From Flavobacteriales bacterium (lineage in GTDB: Bacteria; Bacteroidota; Bacteroidia; Flavobacteriales_D; Sanyastnellaceae): a stretch of DNA of 10,376 bases. Positions within the stretch are counted from its first letter, which is position 1. Each line of letters begins with the position of its first letter. The DNA is taken from contig WTJL01000070.1 of NCBI GenBank assembly GCA_011524845.1, forward strand, positions 1 to 10,376. The letters run 5' to 3'. The position numbers and the translations under genes were made by a program. Shown in pieces: positions 6,799-10,376 of this stretch. Under the pieces are notes generated by a model that did no database searches, had not been told where the DNA came from, and saw nothing but the letters and a program-made list of their open reading frames with translations.

Positions 6799-8706
6799 TT
6801 ACTGCACGGCCAAACGCACCACAGTGCGCTGCGTGCCTTGGGTCAACTCCACGAAGTACATGCCTGGGGTCAAGCCACGCACATCCATGCGCTCCACGAG
6901 GCCCGTGGTCGTCCATGCCATGTGCTGACGTCCTTCCACGTCCAGCACACGCACGTCGTGCGCGCCGGGGCGGTCGATGATCAACTCCACCACGCTGTTG
7001 GCTGGGTTGGGGAAGACCTGCACTTGGCCGGGCTGGAAGGCTTCTGCCACGCCCACCCAATCTTCGAAGTCGATGTCTGCACATTCTCCGAGGTCGGCAA
7101 TGGGCACGCGCAAGTGCACGATGTCGTTCACGTCCATGGGATCTTCGTCGCCGCGGATGTGCAATCCAGGCTCAAAGTCGCGCTGGTAAATCAATTCGAT
7201 GTGGTCCGTCAAGCGCGGGCTCACCGATGCGAAGATGGACTCGTACCCGTCGAAATCGATGTCTGGCGTCAAATCGCATGCCTCCTCTGTGTTCCACGAA
7301 TCGCCGTTGTCCTGAGAGTTCACGAGGTACACGTGACGGTAGTTCTGCGTGCCCGAGCTGTAGTTCTCCATGATGGCGGAGTAGCTCACGTAGAGGTTGC
7401 CGTCTTCGTCAGACCCCATGCTGGGAATGCCTGCGAGGTTCACGAAGTACGCGGCGATGTCATCCTCCAAATCGAGGGTGCCACTTTCGTCGATGTCGTA
7501 AGCGTAGGCGATGGTCACGCTGCTGTCGTTGCCAAAGTCTTCACGCCAGTACTGCAAACCGTTGGTCCCGGGGAAGTAGCTGTAGTTGGCATCCGTGGTG
7601 TCGGCGTCGGCGTAGTACATGGCGCCAAACACACAGTGCACCGTGCCAAACTCATCGACGTGCACGTCTCCCGCGCCGTCAGAGTTGAGGTATTCTGCAA
7701 AGATGCCGTCGCCGTCGTAGTCGTATCCGAGGCTGTCGGGCAGACCGCTGTCAATCTGGTACATGTCGACGGGGAAGTCCGCAAGGATGTGGTATTCCCA
7801 GTTGTCTCCGGCGTCCTCAGAAATCATGACAAAGCTGTCCTGGAGGTCGTTGAAGACTGCAAACGCCACCGTGCCGCCGTCGGCGTGAATGGCGTACGCG
7901 TCGGCACTCATGTTGATGAAGTTCGACGTGTCCAATTGAGGGAACGTCTGCATTTCCCACGTGTCTCCAGAATCGAGCGAGCGGTAGTACAACAAGGCGC
8001 CGTCTTGGCCCTGGTACTCCACACCGCCGTTGGCGACGGGCGTGCTGATGCAGATGACGTGGATGATCTCGTCGTTCAGGCCACCCACTGCGGCGCGAGG
8101 CCACAAGTTGCCCACCGTCGTGCCGTCGTCGAGCGTGGCGTAGTTGGGCAAATCTGAATCTTCCCACGTGCCCGTGCCGGCATCGCGACGCACCATGTGA
8201 AGGCCTGTCTCCACACCTGCGTGGCTGATGACCACCTCGCGGCCGTCTCCCAAGTGGTTGATGGAGGGCCAGCCGATGCGGACGTTCTCGAGACGCTCGT
8301 AGGGCTGCTCGCCCCAAACGTCTCCGTCAAAGAAGTTGTAGCCCGTGCCGCGGTCCTCGAAAGGACTCACGTCCAAGCTCATGGTCCATGCGGCGCTCAC
8401 TGCAGACTCGTTGCCCGCCATGCGGTCGTCGATGGCGGCGTTGGACTGGAGGTCGTATTGCGTCAAACCAATGACCTGACGCTCCACCACGAGTTCGCGC
8501 ACCTGCACGTGGTCGGCAGAAGGCGTGTTGTGCAAGTTGGCGGGCGTTTCAGGGCGGTGGTCGATGTCCACCACGGCGTGGGTGGGCATGGGCGCCTTGA
8601 CGCGCGCGCTGGTGGGAAGTTGAGGGGCTTGCTCCAAAGCGTGCTTTTGGGCAAACGTGGGCGCTGCGGCCAACAAACCGAGCGCGAGAAAGGCAAATTG
8701 TTTCAT
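6799..8706 (-). CDS. Secreted Asp-box (BNR-type) protein with type IX secretion sorting domain
   Basis: 635 residues. A signal peptide (MKQFAFLALGLLAAAPTFAQ, likely cut after residue 20) leads to the periplasm. The C-terminal ~75 residues (VFPNPANSVVEL at 564-575, VRVLDVEGR at 585-593, LTPGMYFVEL at 612-621) form a type A T9SS sorting domain, which directs export across the outer membrane and is removed on the way. Three Asp-box motifs, SLDSGDTW (243-250), SEDAGDNW (296-303) and SQDNGDSW (464-471), indicate a sialidase-like beta-propeller at about 140-520. I see no FRIP motif or arginine triad, so enzymatic activity is not supported; a binding or structural surface role is as likely. DIDESGTLDLED (404-415) looks like an EF-hand calcium loop, and DYDGDG (329-334) and DEDGN (433-437) are related acidic runs. 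The gene has its own promoter candidate and a strong terminator, so it is probably a single-gene unit. Confidence 0.85.
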   Translation of the reverse strand: MKQFAFLALGLLAAAPTFAQKHALEQAPQLPTSARVKAPMPTHAVVDIDHRPETPANLHNTPSADHVQVRELVVERQVIGLTQYDLQSNAAIDDRMAGNESAVSAAWTMSLDVSPFEDRGTGYNFFDGDVWGEQPYERLENVRIGWPSINHLGDGREVVISHAGVETGLHMVRRDAGTGTWEDSDLPNYATLDDGTTVGNLWPRAAVGGLNDEIIHVICISTPVANGGVEYQGQDGALLYYRSLDSGDTWEMQTFPQLDTSNFINMSADAYAIHADGGTVAFAVFNDLQDSFVMISEDAGDNWEYHILADFPVDMYQIDSGLPDSLGYDYDGDGIFAEYLNSDGAGDVHVDEFGTVHCVFGAMYYADADTTDANYSYFPGTNGLQYWREDFGNDSSVTIAYAYDIDESGTLDLEDDIAAYFVNLAGIPSMGSDEDGNLYVSYSAIMENYSSGTQNYRHVYLVNSQDNGDSWNTEEACDLTPDIDFDGYESIFASVSPRLTDHIELIYQRDFEPGLHIRGDEDPMDVNDIVHLRVPIADLGECADIDFEDWVGVAEAFQPGQVQVFPNPANSVVELIIDRPGAHDVRVLDVEGRQHMAWTTTGLVERMDVRGLTPGMYFVELTQGTQRTVVRLAVQ

Positions 8707-8721
8707 GAGGGAGTTGATTTG

Positions 8722-8750
8722 GTCCCCAAAGTAACTCGTACCAAGGGGAC
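8722..8750. repeat. Inverted repeat over the promoter of the secreted-protein gene
   Basis: GTCCCC (8722-8727) and GGGGAC (8745-8750) form a 6-bp inverted repeat around 17 bases that contain most of the candidate -7 box. No T tract follows on the minus strand, so it is a poor terminator for psd. It may be an operator or an mRNA hairpin; chance is possible at this length. Confidence 0.3.
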
Positions 8751-8757
8751 TGACAAA
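8727..8757 (-). promoter_or_regulatory. Candidate Bacteroidota-type promoter for the T9SS-secreted protein gene
   Basis: Read on the minus strand: TTTG (8757-8754), 19 bases, then TTACTTTG (8734-8727), matching five of the six fixed bases of TAnnTTTG. It fills the 54-bp gap after psd and would start transcription about 15 bases before the ATG at 8706. Confidence 0.5.
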
Positions 8758-8760
8758 CCC

Positions 8761-9423
8761 TCACTCCCCCTTCGGCAAGGTGGCGAGCAAGGTCTCGCGG
8801 CCTTTCACCTTGTCTTCAAGGTTCACGTGAATCTCTGACCCGAGCGGCAAGAACACATCGATGCGGGATCCAAACTTGATGAATCCCACCTCTTCACCGA
8901 GATCCACCTGTTGACCAGGCTTGATGTACCAGCGAATGCGACGGGCCACAGCTCCTGCAATTTGGCGGAAGAGCACTGGGCCACGCTCACCTTGAATCAC
9001 AAGGGAGGTGCGCTCGTTCTCCGTGCTGCTTTTGGGGTGCCATGCCACGAGGTACTTGCCGGGATGGTAGTTGGCGTGCGTGACTTCACCCGCCATGGGC
9101 GCCCACTGCACGTGCACGTTCAGCGGGCTCATGAAAATGCTCACCTGGATGCGCTTGTCCTGAAAAATCTCTGGCTCTTCCACTTCCTCGATGACCACGA
9201 CCTTTCCGTCGCTGGGACAGAGGATTTGGCCTTCGGCGGCCACAGGCACGCGCTTGGGAACTCGGAAAAACTGAGCCACCAGCACCACATCCACCACGGC
9301 CAAAGCCGTCACGAGTTTGACGGCCCAATCGGGTGCGCCCAACCATGAGGTCAGTGCCACCAATCCCACGCCCACCGCCACGGCGAGCGCAATCAATCCA
9401 AATCCTTCACGGTGCAATGTCAT
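8761..9423 (-). CDS. psd: Phosphatidylserine decarboxylase proenzyme, short (archaeal-type) family
   Basis: 220 residues, the usual size of the short Psd-A type. Psd converts phosphatidylserine to phosphatidylethanolamine at the inner membrane. Two hydrophobic segments (about 9-28 and 34-51) precede the catalytic part: LCPSDGKVVVIEE at 68-80, FMSPLNVHVQWAP at 97-109, NYHPGKYLVAWHP at 118-130, and NERTS at 136-140. KFGSRIDVFLP (173-183) contains the Gly175-Ser176 self-cleavage site where the serine becomes the pyruvoyl cofactor. The ATG at 9423 is preferred because MTLHREGFG matches typical N termini and lies 11 bp after the cdsA stop; an in-frame ATG at 9456 would add 11 residues and overlap cdsA. 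Together with cdsA it supplies two of the three steps from phosphatidate to phosphatidylethanolamine. Confidence 0.93.
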   Translation of the reverse strand: MTLHREGFGLIALAVAVGVGLVALTSWLGAPDWAVKLVTALAVVDVVLVAQFFRVPKRVPVAAEGQILCPSDGKVVVIEEVEEPEIFQDKRIQVSIFMSPLNVHVQWAPMAGEVTHANYHPGKYLVAWHPKSSTENERTSLVIQGERGPVLFRQIAGAVARRIRWYIKPGQQVDLGEEVGFIKFGSRIDVFLPLGSEIHVNLEDKVKGRETLLATLPKGE

Positions 9424-9434
9424 CTTCGGTGCTT

Positions 9435-10070
9435 TTACGCCGCGAAAATGCACCAAAGAAGCACATAGACGGGCGCGGCCATCAAAAATCCATCAAAGCG
9501 ATCCATGATTCCCCCGTGGCCTGGCAGCAACGTGCTCGAATCTTTCATGCCACGGCGGCGTTTCCAGGCACTTTGGGTCAAATCTCCAGCCGTAGACAAG
9601 CCCCCCATCAGCGCGCCAAGCCACCACCACTCTGCACCCAAAACTGCCCATGCCACCCCGGCGGAAGCCAACATGCCTCCCACGGTGCCTTCCCACGATT
9701 TCCCGGGGGACACTGCCGGCCAAAGCTTGTGACGTCCCAACGGCTTTCCCACCACGTAGGCCCCGGTGTCGTTGGCCCAAATCATCCACAAAAAACTCAG
9801 GATGGGCCAAGGGTCGTACGGTTCAACCGTTCCCATGTACACCAAGGCCCCCAAGGCAGGCACTGGAAAAAGGAAGAGCAAGGCCTTGGGCCAACGGGTG
9901 CCAGGTCCTTCAGGCGCTGTGAACCACTCGCTCCACGCCAACACCGCCACCATGACCCACAACAAAGCGTTGCTCCAAGGGGACCACACAACAGCGCCCA
10001 TCACCACACCCACAAACACGGTTCCCGTGAGGGCACGCGTCACCGTCTCGCTGCGTCCTGATGCGCTCAT
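9435..10070 (-). CDS. cdsA: Phosphatidate cytidylyltransferase (CDP-diacylglycerol synthase), compact form
   Basis: 211 residues and about seven hydrophobic segments. It makes CDP-diacylglycerol from phosphatidate and CTP at the inner membrane, the branch point for phospholipids. The C-terminal signature is clear: GDLTQSAWKR at 162-171 and KDSSTLLPGHGGIMDRFDG at 176-194, with IWANDTGAYVVGKPLGRHKLW (97-117) and SPGKSWEG (121-128) before it. The ATG at 10070 overlaps the stop of the preceding gene as ATGA, suggesting coupled translation; the open frame continues upstream to 10154 only as shadow sequence. It is clearly shorter than the usual 260-285, mainly between about residues 50 and 75, where roughly two membrane helices seem missing. 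The conserved Glu of the GDL-x-ES motif is Gln166, and the Ser after DR-x-D is Gly194. It is probably functional given the intact catalytic Asp/Lys and PGHGG residues, but these changes deserve testing. Confidence 0.9.
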   Translation of the reverse strand: MSASGRSETVTRALTGTVFVGVVMGAVVWSPWSNALLWVMVAVLAWSEWFTAPEGPGTRWPKALLFLFPVPALGALVYMGTVEPYDPWPILSFLWMIWANDTGAYVVGKPLGRHKLWPAVSPGKSWEGTVGGMLASAGVAWAVLGAEWWWLGALMGGLSTAGDLTQSAWKRRRGMKDSSTLLPGHGGIMDRFDGFLMAAPVYVLLWCIFAA

Positions 10071-10282
10071 TCTTCCATTGAATTCAACCAGGCACTCGCT
10101 GCCTCGGCATGGACGTCTGGCACCCATATCTCGACAGGCCGAGTGGCAAAGCACATGCCAACGTAGCTCGAATCTTGCTTGTTCATGACCACGCTTGGAA
10201 TGCCTTGCGATTCAAGCCCTCCCTGCACCAAAGGCGTCATGTTGGCGTCGTGGCAATGGGTGATCAAAATCCAACCGTTCAT
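10067..10282 (-). CDS. DUF2007 domain-containing small protein
   Basis: 71 residues, soluble, one small domain. The layout matches DUF2007: an N-terminal strand (WILITHCHD), a helix ending in GLESQGIPSVVMNKQDSSYV (23-42), then a strand VEIWVPDVHAEAASAWL (50-66). The NKQDSSY turn is, from memory, characteristic of the Bacteroidota members encoded next to cdsA. DUF2007 has been proposed to be a PII-like signalling domain; its ligand is not established. It overlaps cdsA by ATGA at the 3' end and the upstream gene by ATGA at the 5' end, so it lies in the middle of a tightly coupled operon. A link to lipid synthesis or membrane protein quality control is inferred from position alone. Confidence 0.8.
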   Translation of the reverse strand: MNGWILITHCHDANMTPLVQGGLESQGIPSVVMNKQDSSYVGMCFATRPVEIWVPDVHAEAASAWLNSMEE

Positions 10283-10376
10283 GCGTCGGCGTCCGGCTTT
10301 TCAGAGGTCTCTCCCTCGCCAGTGTCGTTGGACGGCGGCGTCTGTTGAGCCTCGTCCTTGACGTCCGACTTGGACG
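10279..10376 (-). CDS. C-terminal tail of an upstream gene, possibly the FtsH protease (5' end outside window)
   Basis: The minus-strand frame is open from the window edge to a TGA at 10281-10279 that overlaps the DUF2007 ATG as ATGA. The 31 visible codons encode a hydrophilic, acidic, Pro/Ser/Asp-rich tail (SKSDVKDEAQQTPPSND, then GEGETSEKPDADA). No domain is visible. In many Bacteroidota ftsH precedes the DUF2007-cdsA region and FtsH ends in such a disordered charged tail, so FtsH is the best guess, but the sequence here does not prove it. Confidence 0.55.
   Translation of the reverse strand, partial: SKSDVKDEAQQTPPSNDTGEGETSEKPDADA

Noticed and set aside
6724..8157. Long plus-strand open frame (477 codons) antisense to the T9SS-secreted protein gene
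   Set aside because: Its translation is a Val/His-rich run with no domain, while the opposite strand encodes a signal peptide, Asp-boxes and a sorting domain. It reflects GC-rich codon bias.
9424..9456. Earlier ATG for psd at 9456
   Set aside because: It would overlap cdsA by 22 bp and add an unusual 11-residue extension before the typical MTLHREG start. It remains possible.
1..10376. Search for CRISPR arrays, insertion sequences, phage genes, tRNA or rRNA genes, and toxin or defence systems
   Set aside because: No repeated spacer pattern, transposase, integrase, tRNA-like cloverleaf or defence-type domain could be seen by reading both strands.

Overview
The window looks like chromosomal DNA from a GC-rich member of the Bacteroidota, probably near the Flavobacteriales. 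Four things point that way. One gene encodes a secreted protein with a C-terminal type IX secretion (Por) sorting domain, which is confined to this phylum. Several genes are preceded by -7 boxes close to the phylum's TAnnTTTG consensus, and Shine-Dalgarno sequences are weak or absent. The DUF2007-cdsA-psd cluster and the cinA-rpmB neighbourhood are gene orders I associate with Bacteroidota. Base composition was judged by eye, not computed. There are no insertion sequences, phage genes, tRNA/rRNA genes or CRISPR arrays.

Plus-strand half (1-4993): the end of an iron-sulfur protein gene, then a CCG-domain (heterodisulfide-reductase-like) Fe-S protein, a FabG-type SDR reductase, a large membrane-anchored vWA-type protein and a prohibitin-like SPFH protein. 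The first two almost certainly form one electron-transfer module. The fabG and vWA genes follow at short distances and may be co-transcribed. A strong bidirectional hairpin at 5025-5053 closes this half against convergent genes from the right.

Minus-strand half (5168-10376), read right to left: the acidic tail of an unidentified protein (possibly FtsH), a DUF2007 protein, cdsA and psd. The first three overlap by ATGA stop/start junctions and psd follows 11 bp later. CdsA makes CDP-diacylglycerol and Psd makes phosphatidylethanolamine; the phosphatidylserine synthase step between them is not in the window. Next come the T9SS-secreted Asp-box protein with its own promoter and a UUCG-loop terminator, then cinA (NAD-cycle nicotinamide-nucleotide amidase), then rpmB (ribosomal protein L28) with a promoter inside the 3' end of cinA.

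This is mostly ordinary housekeeping territory and I see no convincing new multi-gene system. The points most worth a second look are a compact CdsA with substitutions in its signature motif, calcium-loop-like insertions in the secreted Asp-box protein, -7 boxes lying only 4-5 bp before ATG codons (possible leaderless mRNAs), rpmB without the expected rpmG/ftsY neighbours, and the vWA-SPFH pairing.
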